Assembly: GCA_020631735.1 (NCBI GenBank)
Contig: CM036158.1
Coordinates: 86,615,421 to 86,679,420 of the forward strand
Length of the DNA stretch: 64,000 bases
Direction: 5' to 3'
Origin: Saccharum officinarum
Taxonomy: Eukaryota; Streptophyta; Magnoliopsida; Poales; Poaceae
The notes below the pieces were generated by a model. The model ran no database searches, had not been told where the DNA came from, and saw only the letters and a list, made by a program, of their open reading frames with translations. Within the stretch, counting starts at the first letter, position 1. Each line of letters starts with the position of its first letter. The position numbers and the translations under genes were made by a program. Positions 11,300 to 23,154 of the stretch are shown here, in pieces.

Positions 11300-12420
11300 G
11301 GGAACCCATCTAGCTTCGACAAGTTAAAGTTTCACGTAAGGCATCTACTTCTCCAGCAGGAAGTAGAACTGCTGCCAAAGCTTATAGTCATTGACACAGT
11401 TCAACGGCTTGGTGTTGCTTACCATTTCGACGACGAGATCAATGCCATACTCAACTCCGTGTCAACGGAGAGACAAGACGTCGATCGCATGGACGATGTT
11501 CGTCTCATGACCTTATCCTTTAGATTGCTTAGGCAGAAAATTATCCCGTTTCTCCAGGTAACTAAATTCAGAAAACACTAGCTTTCATCCCATCGAAGTA
11601 ATAGGACGCAAAGCATTGTTTTTACCTATCTGAAATACACACATGCATGTATGCCCTGTGTTTCCCTGCATAATTGATAGAGTACCAACTGATTGCTAAG
11701 CAAATTTAACTGACAAACAAAATGGCAACAGAAGTACTATCGCGAAGCCTGAAGGATGGAAGAGGTAACTTCAAGAAAACGCTTGAGAAAGATACAGAGG
11801 GTCTTCTTTCCCTCTACGAGGCTTCACATCTTGCATTTGAAGGCGATCATCTCCTGGATGAAGCACGGGTGTTTTCTACAGAGGCTCTAAGAGAACTCAG
11901 GCCGTCCATGCATCCACATCTAAGGAGCTCTGTGGACAATGCTTTGGCCGTTCCACTGCACTGGGCGGCCCCACGGTTGCAAGCGAGATGGTTTATCAAC
12001 CACTATACAAGAGATAGTCGGGCGGATTTGTTGTTGCTTCATTTTGCCAAGCTTGACTTCAACAACGTGCAGAAATTACAGCAGCAAGAACTTTCAAGGA
12101 TAACACGGTAATCTAAGAAACAATAACTAGACTAGTCTCATGGTTGCATATATGATGTTGCTTCCAATTTTGTAGCTGGTGGAGGAACGCCAATCTGAGT
12201 GAAAATCTGCCATTTGCGAGGGATCGTCTGATGGAGTGCTTCTATTTTGCTACCGGTGTTGCTCCTGAACCTAGTCTCGAGGCATGTCGAGAAGTGGTCG
12301 CTAAAACTTTTGCTCTGATTGTGCTCTTAGACGATATCTACGATATCTACGGAACCCTGGATGAGCTTGTAATGTACACCGATGCCATTGAAAGGTAAGC
12401 TTTGGAAATGCACCTACCTC

Positions 12421-12950
12421 TAAGGCTGGACGAAAAACTCATAACTCGCTAACTCGCTCGACTCGCTGTTAATGGCTCGGCTCGAGCTCGACTCATTTTA
12501 TAATGAGCCAACTCGTTTTATAACGAGCCAGCTCGAGCTGACTCGCGACCTGCTCGCGAGTCATAACGAGCTAAATTAATCCATATGATTTTCATATATA
12601 TGGATCAATAGAATCGATCACCTGATGATCATGTTTATGGATGACAGCATCCTTATATTTTCCATTGTAAAATTCATATATATTTTATTTATTTTCACCT
12701 TAAATATGCATGTGATATGTTTGTTGTTGCTTTGTGGTTATAATCTCTATATATCCGGTTAAAAAAATAAAAAATAAAAAATATTTTTCAGTTTTGGGCT
12801 TTTGGCTTGTGAGCCAAATGAACTAGCTCGAGCTCGCTAACGAGCCGAGCCGAGCCAGTCTTCTGGCTCGTTTGTATAACGAGCCATAACGAGACGAGCT
12901 ATAACAAGCCGAGCCACTAACGAGCCGAGCCAGCTTGATATCCAGCCTTA
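12421..12950. mobile_element. Non-autonomous hAT element in terpene synthase intron 4
   Basis: A 530-bp element begins TAAGGCTGGA and ends with its exact inverse TCCAGCCTTA. Perfect 8-bp target-site duplications CCTACCTC lie at 12413-12420 and 12951-12958. Sub-terminal regions are packed with GGCTCG/CGAGCC and AACGAGC words on both sides; the middle is AT-rich and codes for nothing. It inserted only 18 bp downstream of the exon 4 donor. Confidence 0.93.
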
Positions 12951-13078
12951 CCTACCTCGAGGCTGGAGCAAATAAAGTTGACTACATTAAATACATTTCT
13001 TAATGGAAATTTCATGGAAGTTTTGAAATAGTATAGAAACTAGTACTACTTTTAATTTGTTTCTGGCATACGTTATTA

Positions 13079-13873
13079 GGGCAGTCTCAATGGGATTTCA
13101 TGAGAGGTTTCATGCACATTTAATAGGGTGCCACATCAGCAAACTGCATGAAACGAGGAGGAGAGAGAAGGAATTCGTTTCGTGACCACGACACGAGTGG
13201 GGCGACGTTTCCAACCCATATGAAACGGGATGAAACTCGCGTTGAGGAGCTCGGGTGTTTCATCCGCCTCGCCGCCGGGCCTGGCCGCCGCGCGGGGCAC
13301 CGCCTCTCCTCACCGCGACGGAGTCCTTCAAGCCGTGCTGAACCCCGACGAACCTGCTCCGCCGCACGCTGGCCGCCCGCCGCGCGCTGTCCGCCCGCCT
13401 CGCGCCGTGAGGTCGCGGACCACCCTGGCGCCGCCCACGTCGAGGATGAGGCCGATGCGCTGCCCCGGAGCGCGCCGAGGAGCTTCACCGCGAGTCCAAC
13501 GCCCGCCGCCGCGAGTCCGCCGCGCGGTCGCGAGGCCGTTGCGAGGCTGTTGCGAGTCCGGCGCGCGCTGCCACGAGATCCGCCGCGCGGTCGCGAGGCC
13601 GTCGCGAGGTCCGCCGCCGCGAGTCCGTCCAGCCGCGGGCAACGGGGCTACGCCGCGCGCGGGCGCGACCTCCGCCGAGGACCTCCGCCGGCACGCGACA
13701 CGATTGCCGCGGAGCTCTGCGTTCTTCGAGAGAGACCGGTGGACCCAAAAAAAAAAAAGCTAAAATAACCATGAAACTGTGTATTGAAACTTTGCACTGT
13801 GAGAGAGACCCGTTTCATGTTTTGTTTCATGGTCTTGAAAAGCGAGAGATGAAATTTTGCATTGAGACTGGCC
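13079..13873. mobile_element. Inverted-repeat element with GC-rich interior in terpene synthase intron 4
   Basis: Ends are GGGCAGTCTCAATGGGATTT and, inverted, GGCCAGTCTCAATGCAAAAT. The outer 80-140 bp on each side (including CACATCAGCAAA and several TTTCATG words) are AT-balanced. The interior (about 13230-13740) is strongly GC-rich with repeated GCGGTCGCGAGGCCG words. Open frames in it are low-complexity Arg/Ala/Pro. I find no target-site duplication, so the superfamily stays open. A captured gene fragment is possible but I recognise none. Confidence 0.65.
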
Positions 13874-14946
13874 ATGATGTATTACAACATGAATAAGCAA
13901 TTAATATTTCTCCACAGATGGGAGGCATCCGCAAGCGAACAACTTCCTGAGTATATGAAGGCAATTTACCTCACTATCGTCAGCACATCAAATGAGGTGG
14001 CTGATCACGTGTTTAGGCAAGAAGGATGCGACGCGACGTTTCTTCTTAAGAAAGCGGTAAGTACAAACCACAAGTAGACAGATACGTATCATTCTTTGGT
14101 TGACAAAATACAACAACAGTTTATTACCAATGACGAAGTTGGCACAAAACTACTTATTGTCTCAGTGGCATGACCTCTGCAAGGCATTCCTGATGGAAGC
14201 AAAGTGGCATCACAGCAATTACAAACCAACCCTCCATGAGTATTTGGAGAACGGGTGGATATCTGTCTCTGGACCACTAATGCTAATTCATGCTTTCCCC
14301 ATGATCGAGAAGAAGGGTGTTACCCCAAACTCAATACAGCAACTTGAGAGTTATCCAAAATTGGTTCAGATGGTATCCAAAATATTCCGCCTCTGCAACG
14401 ACTCCGCAACACATTCTGTAAGAACACCGTTTATTCTTGCACTAAATTGTTAGATCCAAACAAGCCCTTGTTGAGATTTATTTCCTGCATGTAAAAATGT
14501 AGGAAGAGCTGAAGAGAGGAGACGCGCCATCTTCTATAGCCATTTACATGTCAGAGAACAGAGCCACGGAGCATGATGCTCGCAAGGCCATGAGAGACCT
14601 GACCATGGAGACCTGGAAAATGGTCAACCAGGATGCGTTCAGCAAGTGCCGATTCCCTCTTCCTTTCGCAAATGCCTGTGTGAATATGGCGCGCATCGCC
14701 CACTGCATCTACCGGGGAGGAGATGGTATTAGTGCACCAGATGATGCCAGAAGGCTGGAAATCAAGCAGCTGTTCTTGGAGCCATTCAAAGTGGAAAATT
14801 GAAGGTGCATGCAGCTTGCTAATTGCCCCCACAGTCCACCGAGACATCGTGGTGAAAACTGGAATGGTGTAAAAGTGAATCCCATGCGTTTCAATAAATC
14901 ATATGTAATTCAACCACCTTTATGTTCGTTTTGAAGCCTATGGAGC

Positions 14947-15071
14947 CGTTCGGCTGGAATTATAAGCCGGCTGAAAAACACTGTTGGCTGTTTTTTTTGT
15001 GAGAGAAAAATACTGTTCCGGCTGAAAAAACAAGCTGAATAAGACGGATTATAAGCCAGATGAACAGGGCC
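14947..15071. mobile_element. MITE, GTTCGGCTGGAATTATAAG family, copy 1
   Basis: About 125 bp with GCCGTTCGGCTGGAATTATA on the left and GGATTATAAGCCAGATGAAC on the right, and TTTTGTGAGAGAAAAATACTG in the centre. The copy at 16743-16870 matches it almost throughout. The palindromic ATTATAAGCCGGCT / GGATTATAAGCCAG ends would let the transcript fold into a hairpin. Confidence 0.75.
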
Positions 15072-15717
15072 TATATATGCTTGTGCAAGCATTGTTGTGT
15101 ACCAAATCATTTGAATTTCTATCAGTTAGTCTGATTAAAGATAAATACTGCCCTACATTCGGTTAACGAGAAACAAGGACTAATTTTGCTCTCGCACGGT
15201 CGTCCCTCTGGATTCACATAATTATGCCCCGCATAAGGATAGGCAGAGCCAGAAATACCCCAAGGCAGTTTTTCTCAGACACGGAATACGTCAACGCCTG
15301 TCGTCTGATGATAAACACTCGTCTGCTGCATCTCTATTGGATCGGACTGTGAGATGAGGGAGCTTTTATCGAGCCTTTGATAGTACGGAGTATGTTGGGC
15401 TGAGTCGTTGCTTTCATTTATTTATTTTTTTGCGATGTGCTTTCATGTTTTGTACGCATTCGGCCCAAAGCTATCCGGCCTATCTGTCCATCTGACTTTT
15501 TATGGCTGCTGGCTGCATCATGGCTTTGCTACTTTTGTTCAAGAAATCATCCGTCCACGTTCTTGGAACAGACTAGCACGATGCAGAACCTTCCTGCTGA
15601 AGCGAAAGATCACGTCAAATTCAAAACGCGGCTAGAAACGCGCATTAAAGCGTGCGTTCTTTTCGCTGACAGCGCGGCCGCGGCTCGATGTGTAGCCAGA
15701 GCCACAAATACTAGTAG

Positions 15718-15960
15718 GGTGTGTTCACTTCGCGAAAAGTGGGTGAAAAATTACTGTAGCATCTTTTGTTGTTATTTGGTAAAATTTGTCCAATCATGGA
15801 CTAACTAGGCTCAAAAGATTCGTCCCGACATTTACAGACAAACTATGCAATTAGTTATCTTTTTTACCTACATTTAATGCTCCATGCATGCGTCGAAAGA
15901 TTTGATGTGATAGATGGAAGAGGAAATATTTTGGGTTGGGATGGGAAGTGAACGCAGCCC
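15718..15960. mobile_element. Tourist-like (PIF/Harbinger) MITE
   Basis: 243 bp beginning GGTGTGTTCACTTCGCG and ending AAGTGAACGCAGCCC, flanked by TAG on both sides (15715-15717 and 15961-15963). It carries the family core CATGGACTAACTAGGCTC and TTCGTCC. A close relative lies inverted at 34187-34430. Confidence 0.82.
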
Positions 15961-16742
15961 TAGAGAGTCCGTCTATAGAAAGGTCCAAGAACACTCGATG
16001 TTTGTTCTTCACGGAAGAAGCCAAGGAGATTTCGTGTCCCGGGGCCATATTTGACACTTGCGCGTGGTCAGTGATCCACCGAAATCTTGACACGACAACG
16101 GAAACCCATCCGCGGGGACACCATAATCCGGCGACAGTGCGACACCCAGGACAGTGACACAAAATCATGAGCCGTGTTAAGCCCACGCAAGCAAATCCTC
16201 AACTTCGGTAGCGTACGGCGAAACTCGGAGCTTGCTATCAAAACTAGAGATTTTTTCTGGGACGGTCCAGCTTTGTCTGTATGTTTAAACTCTTCTTTTT
16301 AATATAATGATACACAAATCTTTTGTGTATTTAAGAAAAAAAAAACTCTGAGCTTGCTCCTTGGCTACTCTTGGAAAAATGGCAAACGAGTTCCATCCCA
16401 TTCGAGACGAAAAAGATGGGTGAAAATGAAATGGAAGGAACCGCCGGGAGAAAATCCGGAAAGCTCCATCGCCGAGAGCCCGATACGCGGCTGCAATTCG
16501 CAAAGAAGCAGTGGAGCAGCACGGCCAACCAACGCGGAGCCCCAACCACCGCGCCTACCCCGTCCTCTCCTCCTGGACACGGGACACCTGAGCCTGAAGT
16601 CACTGCGATGACTCGAGCCCCCGCCCGAACTGGTCGGTCGTCTCCTTCGCCGGTTCCCCCAGCAACCGGAGGCCGGGTTTAGCATCGCTTGCTTTGTTTA
16701 CCTGCCATTATTGGGAGCGCCACCGCCGGTGACGGCCACGTA

Positions 16743-16870
16743 GGTCCCGTTCGGCCGGAATTATAAGCCGGCTGAAAAACACTGTTGGCTGATTTTTTGT
16801 GAGAGAAAATACTGTTTCGGCTGAAAAAACGAGCCGAATAAGACGGATTATAAGCCAGATGAACAGGGTC
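16743..16870. mobile_element. MITE, GTTCGGCTGGAATTATAAG family, copy 2
   Basis: Nearly the same sequence as 14947-15071 (left CCCGTTCGGCCGGAATTATA, right GGATTATAAGCCAGATGAAC). High similarity of two copies 1.8 kb apart suggests recent activity of the family. This copy lies roughly 340 bp upstream of the M50B-like start codon. Confidence 0.78.
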
Positions 16871-17060
16871 GTAATCCGGTGTCCGCTCGTTAACCACAAA
16901 CGTCCAATTGTCAGCGCGCGCCGACCTGGCGTCGGCTGGATGGCTGCGCGGCCTGCGGGGACTCACTGGAGCAATCAAAATCTCTCGGCCCTTTACGCGC
17001 CGCCCGCCCATCTCTCTCTCGGTTCCTGCGCCCGCAGCCCCGCACGTTTCCAGTTCGACC

Positions 17061-17063
17061 GAG

Positions 17064-17094
<31 letters not shown>

Positions 17095-17095
17095 C
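17061..17095 (+). repeat. GAGCCA microsatellite in the leader of the M50B-like gene
   Basis: Nearly six perfect copies of the hexamer GAGCCA, about 115-150 bp upstream of the ATG at 17209 and probably within its leader. Such repeats are often length-polymorphic. Confidence 0.9.
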
Positions 17096-17208
17096 CCGGG
17101 CAGTTTCCATTCGCTGCTGCCGTGCTGCGCTCCTCCTCCTGCACATCCTCGCTTCCCCCGAATTCGAGCCGGAGGGCTGAAGAGTAGATCTGCGGCGGCG
17201 ACCAGAGG

Positions 17209-20200
17209 ATGGCCGTCAACTGGGAGCTGCAGGGCTGCTGCGACCGCGACCAGAGGATCTTCATCGCCGCCGTCGGCGTCTCCACCATCGTCATCCTCCT
17301 CGTGAGTACCACATCCCCGACGCCTTCTCATTTGCTCTCGGTCTCTCTCTGGTTGACGTTGTATGATTCTCCTCGCCGCTCCGATAGGGGGGCTTCCTGA
17401 CTCACCGTGTTGTCTGCGGGTTGTTTTTGCAGCTCTGGAGGACGTTCCTGCTCACGCCGTTCAAGCTCATCACCGTCTTCCTCCACGAGACCAGCCACGC
17501 GCTCGCCTGCAAGCTCACCTGCGGCGATGTAAGCCATAAACCCTTACTCGTTCCAGCACTCGCTTTGGGAGGGGAAAAACCCGCTGCGCTGTGATGGTGG
17601 CGCATTGAGATTTGGGTACCGGCGAGCGAAGTCCGATTAGGCCAAATGGGGGAGGATAGGTTTTCGCCAATCATTTTGTGCTGGTGGGTGTGAAAAGTAG
17701 GCGCCGTATGAGTGGGGATCATGGGTTCCATATCCCATAGTGCGGGCGCGCTTTTTATACCCTTTGCTTTGCTATTCACGGGAGCAGAATATACCATGCA
17801 TCTTTGCAATTCTTCTGATTTTATTTCATTTCATCAAGGACTGGAGTACTGGATTAGTTGCTGGGCTTGCTTTTTCCTCCTATCAGCAAGTATCTCTTGA
17901 CTCTAGCTGCAGTTGTATTGTTCTTCAGCGTTCAAGTCAGGGATTATGGTCAATAAATGCCAACTGTCTGCAAAATGTGCACTCCTTGGCGTCCTGGTAT
18001 GCTCCTCCAGCCACCTGGTAATGCAAACCAGCAATGGCTCTTTGTTAAGGGACCTTAGACCATCGTGCTGTACACTGTGCAGTGTAGAGGGGAAGTAACA
18101 CATGCTTTTGGAGTCCGCAATCATGTAAACAACCACATGATTAAGTGTGAAACCATTGGAGGTGAATCGCCATTGTTTTATAATAAAGGAGTAGCAAACA
18201 CTTGCTTGTGTTATGTTAATTGCGTAACGCATGGGTGGCACCAATTTCTTTGCCTTTGTTTCTTTCCTTTTCTCCCCATGTTACTCGGTTGCTCAGATGT
18301 GGGTAGTACAGTTAATTATTAGCTACCCTTGACCACATCTTTAGTTTAAACTTCGGTTTTAAAATAAAGTCAATCTGCCTTTCGAAAAATGTAATGTTTT
18401 GATGTGCGTGAAGTTGGACACTTGTTACTTCTCCCCATGCCACACAAATTAACTGTTGGATACCCCTGATTCTGACTGTACATGAGGACAACCCCTGTGT
18501 GATGAACTGTTTCAGACATTTCAAAAGATCTTCTGATATGCTTATTTGGGTCTATACTTTTTGTCGTAAAGTTTATTGGTCTGTCTTTAAAAAGCGAAGT
18601 GTTTTGATTTTGACCGGATGTTTCCTTTTGATTAATGTGGAGTTTGGCATTTGGTGCATTGCTTAGACATAATATTTTGGCCAGCTTCTGCCAACTTACC
18701 ATATCAAGACATATATCTACTCAGTGTTGATGCCAGATAAGATATCGCCTCAAATACTCATTATACATATTATTGATTCCAATTTAATTGGCTTCTTCAG
18801 GTAGAAGGCATGCAGGTCCATGCGAATGAGGGTGGCGTCACTCAAACTCGGGGTGGCATATATTGGATAATCTTGCCCGCTGGATGTAAATCACTTGTCT
18901 CTCCCATATTCTTCTTTCTTATATGATTTGTCAGAAGAATGTGAATAAAAAAAGACACAATATCTTATTTTCTATTACTCAGCGAGTCAGCCTCCTATTT
19001 TTGCGTTCTCTCTGATATTTTAATGCATGGGATCCAAACTGTTGATTCTATAAACATTTTGAACCTAATTGCCAGGAAGTAAATTATGATGAATTTATTC
19101 ATGGGACTCATCTGTTTGCGTAACCTTGCCTAGTTCTTTTTAAGTAACCTTATGTTCTTTTAACATCTAGCAACCATAAAAAAAACCATCTCTATGGACT
19201 AGATTTGTTGTTCTAATCCCTCTAAATTTTATGTTCCCTTGTTCAAGTAATTTGCCTTTGGTCCTTTTCATGATGCTAATGTTTTGTTTTGAATTGCAGA
19301 TCTGGGTTCATCATTTTGGGGAATGGTCTTCATACTTGCATCCACAAATCTCCTTGCAACAAGAATTGCAGCGGGTTGTTTCATACTTGCATTGTTTATT
19401 GTTCTTTTTGTTGCAGAAAATGTAAGTTCACTTCAAATTTATTTATTTTGCAACTTATGACTTCATTTGTCTTTTCCACTTGCGCATACAGTAATCATGA
19501 TCATTTAGCTAAGTGTTATTATCTCTTGTTTGAATTGTGCAGTGGTTTCTTCGCTGGCTCTGCCTTGGTATGCATCAACATGACTTGGTCTCCATTTAAG
19601 ATCTTACTTTACAGCATGCCACTTACAATGTTGTTATCCAGGATTCATTGTGTTCATTGCTGTTGTTTGGGTCATACAAGAATTTACATCTTTCCATATT
19701 CTGAAATATGTGATCCTATTCATAGGTGAGACTGAATACTTCCTACAATCATGTTCTCTTTATTTTAATTAATGGAATGCAAATTATATGGTTGAAAAGT
19801 TAATGCTTATGTTTATTTATGTGCATTAGGTGTGATGAACAGCTTATTCTCAGTTTATGGTAAGAAATAAAACAGCCTTTTCCTTGTTATTCCATGTTAG
19901 AATAATCCTTGAGTTACTATCTTCTGAATGAAATGTTCTCAAATTATATAGATATTTATGATGACTTAATATCTCGAAGAGTTAACACAAGTGATGCTGA
20001 GAAGTTTGCTGAAATCTGCCCTTGCCCTTGCAATGGTTTTGCATGGGGTGTTATATGGTCTGCTCCCAATTTTAATAGTTATTTTTTTGATACCTTTGAT
20101 GTTGTATTAAGATAATCCTGATGGTAACGACACCCATGCTAACATTTGCTGTTCTTTAGGGGATTCATCTCGTTTATCTTTCTCTGCGCTTCAATATACC

Positions 20201-20223
20201 TTGGACTGGTCATATTGTCTTGA
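17209..20223 (+). CDS. Peptidase M50B-like membrane protein, nine exons
   Basis: Exons: 17209-17301, 17433-17528, 18801-18885, 19300-19421, 19543-19567, 19642-19725, 19830-19859, 19952-20057, 20160-20223. All junctions keep frame with GT-AG borders and give 234 residues. An N-terminal hydrophobic stretch (about 17-34) is followed by FLHETSHALAC; HETSH (residues 49-53) is the HEXXH zinc-binding motif of intramembrane-type metallopeptidases. Several further hydrophobic segments follow (about 95-140, 145-175, 215-234). The family (M50B-like, conserved from fungi to plants) is annotated as putative membrane zinc peptidase, but substrates are not known to me and activity is inferred only from the motif. 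Two very short exons, 25 and 30 nt, stand out. No lesion is seen, so the gene should be functional. Confidence 0.9.
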
Positions 20224-22026
20224 GGTGATTCCTATGTTTTCATATTACCACACTTTATTCTCCTTGTGTTGACATGCTCATTCACTATTGCACTTCAACA
20301 CAGAGCACAATCACACAGTTGCTATTAACTTAGTTGTTAGGAAGATATGTACCAGAACCAAATATAGCATTACAAGATTCACAGGACGGTAGGAAACTAG
20401 GAGTGTCTGCCTTGTGCATCGTAAATTGATAAATAGTACTTCCCCCTCGTTGGTAAAAATTCCAGGAAGTGTCAAGGGAAATGGGGACACAATACTAATT
20501 CAGTCACGCAATCCTTAATTTCAATGCCCTTTAGTCTGAAGACCGATATGATTCCCGATATGATCATGTACTGTTATCTTTCTAGCAATAAATTTGTTGA
20601 TCACTTGACACTGCTATGCAGCTGTACCCTTTCTTCCGCATATGATTTAATCTCATACTTACTCTGAAGCCTGCATATGATTTAAGCTCATACTTACTCT
20701 GAAGCACACTTTTATTTTCTGGTTCAGGATCCCAACCTCGTGCATGCCATTTTGATCTGACAACCAACTCTGATTGGCTTTTGCGGAGTTTTCCTTGATC
20801 TAGATTTGGGTTCAAACTTACATTGTTCTGGTGGTTGTACAGTATACATGTAGGGTAAACATGTATATCCATTGCAGTTAAATTGGTGGGGATTATTCAT
20901 GCGATTCTTCGATTTTAGTGGTTCTGTAGATACCATTTTACTTACCAGTTGTATTTATGGTCACTTGGTCAGTAGCCTCTTCTATTTATGTACCTGTACA
21001 TCATATTACCTTGCCTTATTGCTCATTTAACCAATTGAAAACATACTCAGGAATGCAACATTGTGCATTTTATCTGGCACCATTTTGCCATAATGACTGA
21101 CGGGCTGATTTGCTACCACTAGCAGGAGTTAGTGCCCAATGCGGTTTAGTTTATCCTGGTACTTTGAGGCCCTCTAATCCACTTTTTGTGACGGATGGAA
21201 CTGTCTCGTGTTAACGAACTCTGGATCTTGTCGCCATGTCGGTTCGAAGCAAAATATTTGGTAGTTGGGCTGCTGTTGCAAATTGCTGGAAGCCTCGCTG
21301 TACAGTAAGGTGAGTGGCTTTATTGCATTCCCTGGCGGGAAGGGTGTCTTGTGCTCCCCGGCTGCTAACTTCGCTGCATCACCTAACGTGCTCAGTTGTC
21401 GCTGTCCGCGATCCGGACTTCCAGGCGATGAGACTGAAGTTAGATGGTGCGTAACAGCATATAGTATGCTAAATGAAAGGTGCTTCTTGTCGCGGCACCA
21501 TTTTGCCGGTAATGTTAATGAATGGTCCTACAAGAGGATATTAAGCCACTGGTTTCTCAAGTCTTCAAATAAAAAATGTAGAAATATGGGTCGAGCTGGT
21601 GTAATGACCCTGATCAGAGTCCGCGGGTTCTTGGTATGTACTCGAGCACATGTCCTTCGGATCAAATCGAGACACAGGGGTGAAGTAGGCTAGTAGCCCT
21701 GCTGGAGTCGTGGTGAAACCACAGCGGTGGGGCAGCGGCAGGCGCACGGGCCCGTGGAGAAGACCGAACGACCTGACCTGCTAGTCTGCTACAGCGGAAA
21801 CAACAAAAAGAAAGCATCAGGCACAGGCAGGCTGCCCTCTCCCTCGACCCTCGGGTTCGGTCACTCCCCTTGGCCCTCCCCTTCTCGATTCCCTTGCTCG
21901 CCACAAGTGCCAAGCCCACAACGGCACAGGTGCCTGCGCACCTGACCTGATGATGGTGGCGACGCCGCGGGTCCGTGGCGTTCGCGTGCGCGTGCGCCTG
22001 GCCGTCCCATGGCAGCAGTGCAGATC
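20224..22026. other. 3' flank and intergenic region
   Basis: The first few hundred bases are probably the 3' UTR of the M50B-like gene. A direct repeat around 20637-20704 (CTGAAGC, GCATATGATTTAA and CATACTTACTCTGAAGC) is the only structure I notice. Open frames at 21265-21693 and 21662-22084 resemble no family. Confidence 0.5.
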
Positions 22027-22290
22027 GCCTTGTTTGTTTTCTCCTTGTAAATTTTAGTCCTATCATATCAAATACTTGACACATGTATAGAGTATTAAAT
22101 ATAGATAAAAAATAATTTATTATACAGATTATGATTAGTTTGCAAGACGAATTTTTTAAACCTAATTAGTTCATGATTTGACAATGTTATGCTACAGTAA
22201 CACATGTGCTAATAACGGATTAATTAGGCTTAATAAATTCGTCTTGCGAATTATTAAAACTTGTGTAATTTATTTTATTATTAATATCAA
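22027..22290. mobile_element. Degenerate Tourist-like MITE
   Basis: Starts GCCTTGTTTGTTTTCTCC and contains AAATATAGATAAAAAATAA, CCTAATTAGTTCATGATTTG, GCTACAGTAACACATGTGCT and GGATTAATTAGGCTTAATAA. This is the longer grass version in which the core occurs twice in opposite orientation. The right end is decayed. Confidence 0.65.
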
Positions 22291-22711
22291 ACACTCTCAC
22301 GTGACACTCGTCATTCGAGGTCACGCACACACGCTCGCGCGGTGTGGGTGCGGGTGCGCCGCTGCTTTCTTCTTTGGGCAAAGCTCAAAGCTGTGCCTGT
22401 GCGTGAGCCTGACGGCTGAGCCCTCCCGTGAGCGTGTGACCTCCATACGCCTTTACAGGAGAGTGTGTGTATGCAGTATATGCTTCGCTTAATTAAGGGA
22501 TTTTTGCCTAGAAATTTTGCAATATGGCGTTAGCCGTTAGGTGCAGCAAATCAGCGGTGGTATAAAATTCAGTGCGGCCGCAGTCAGATTAGGCTGATCT
22601 GTCGACGAATTCAGCTCGTGCCGCGCCAACTTGAGCTTCCATGCGACGCAAGCAAGACGAGGGGTCGAGGGGACTGTCACGTGTATGATTGATCCCCGGG
22701 AATGTCGGCTA

Positions 22712-23154
22712 AGACTACCCGCACTCATAGACCTCTATATTCATCCTCTATACGTCATAGTCAGCCAGATTCTCTCATCTATACTCAATTCTCCCGCACT
22801 TATCCATCATCTATATCATCCTCTATCCACTCTATCCACGATGTGATCCACTTGTCACTTTATCTAAATATATCCATGTGTGATCTAGTTTTGAAGGATT
22901 TATTGAGACGAATTTAATGGTGAAATCGAAATTTAATTTGGATTTTTGATTTGTGAGTTATAACATTTTTTTTCCTTTGTTTAGCTAGTGAGACCCGCCA
23001 CTATAGAGTATAGAGTAACCACAGTACCACTCTAAATATAGAGTGAGAGAAAAAATAGAGTATCGTTTTAGAGTACCCAGTGTAGCAGTTTTTACTCTAT
23101 ATTCATACTCTAAAACTTTAAAGTATCGTTTTAGAGTACCCACTGCGGGTAGTC
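22712..23154. mobile_element. MITE with AGACTACCCGCA inverted ends
   Basis: Left end AGACTACCCGCA and right end TGCGGGTAGTCT are exact inverses. The interior repeats TATAGAGTA and TATCGTTTTAGAGTACCCA words. Flanking bases suggest a 3-bp target (TAA/TAG) but not perfectly. No coding capacity. Confidence 0.72.

Larger units (their letters stand above)
9763..14802 (+). pseudogene. TPS: Class I terpene synthase, seven exons, disrupted
   Basis: Exons: 9763-10028, 11300-11557, 11732-12107, 12176-12394, 13918-14056, 14166-14417, 14503-14802. Exon 1 gives a short basic leader, probably a plastid transit peptide, then the RRX8W motif (9919-9951). Exon 4 has the Mg-binding DDXXD motif as DDIYD (12330-12344). 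The NSE/DTE-type motif spans the exon 6-7 junction (N, D, T and E of NDSATHSEE). Class I terpene synthases ionise prenyl diphosphates; RRX8W plus a plastid leader favours a monoterpene product, but the substrate cannot be read from sequence. Two lesions break the frame: a 17-bp tandem duplication in exon 1 (9940-9973), and one base short in the A-run at 11537-11540 of exon 2. Allowing for both, the exons add up to 597 codons plus stop, a normal family length, and the exon 1-2 and 2-3 junctions then agree in phase. The exon 1 donor (CTG/GTGGGG) is the least certain boundary. Three transposons sit in the leader and in intron 4. Confidence 0.85.
14803..17060. other. Intergenic region with three MITEs
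   Basis: Between the terpene synthase and the M50B-like gene I see three MITEs (listed separately) and a GC-rich stretch at 16380-16700 whose open frames resemble no family. The last 200 bp or so probably form promoter and leader of the M50B-like gene. Confidence 0.5.

Noticed and set aside
13148..13768. 206- and 177-codon open frames
   Set aside because: Low-complexity Arg/Ala/Pro frames in several registers inside the GC-rich core of a transposon.
21241..21300. GGTTCGAAGC as B-box of a second tRNA gene
   Set aside because: No acceptor or anticodon stem can be formed around it.
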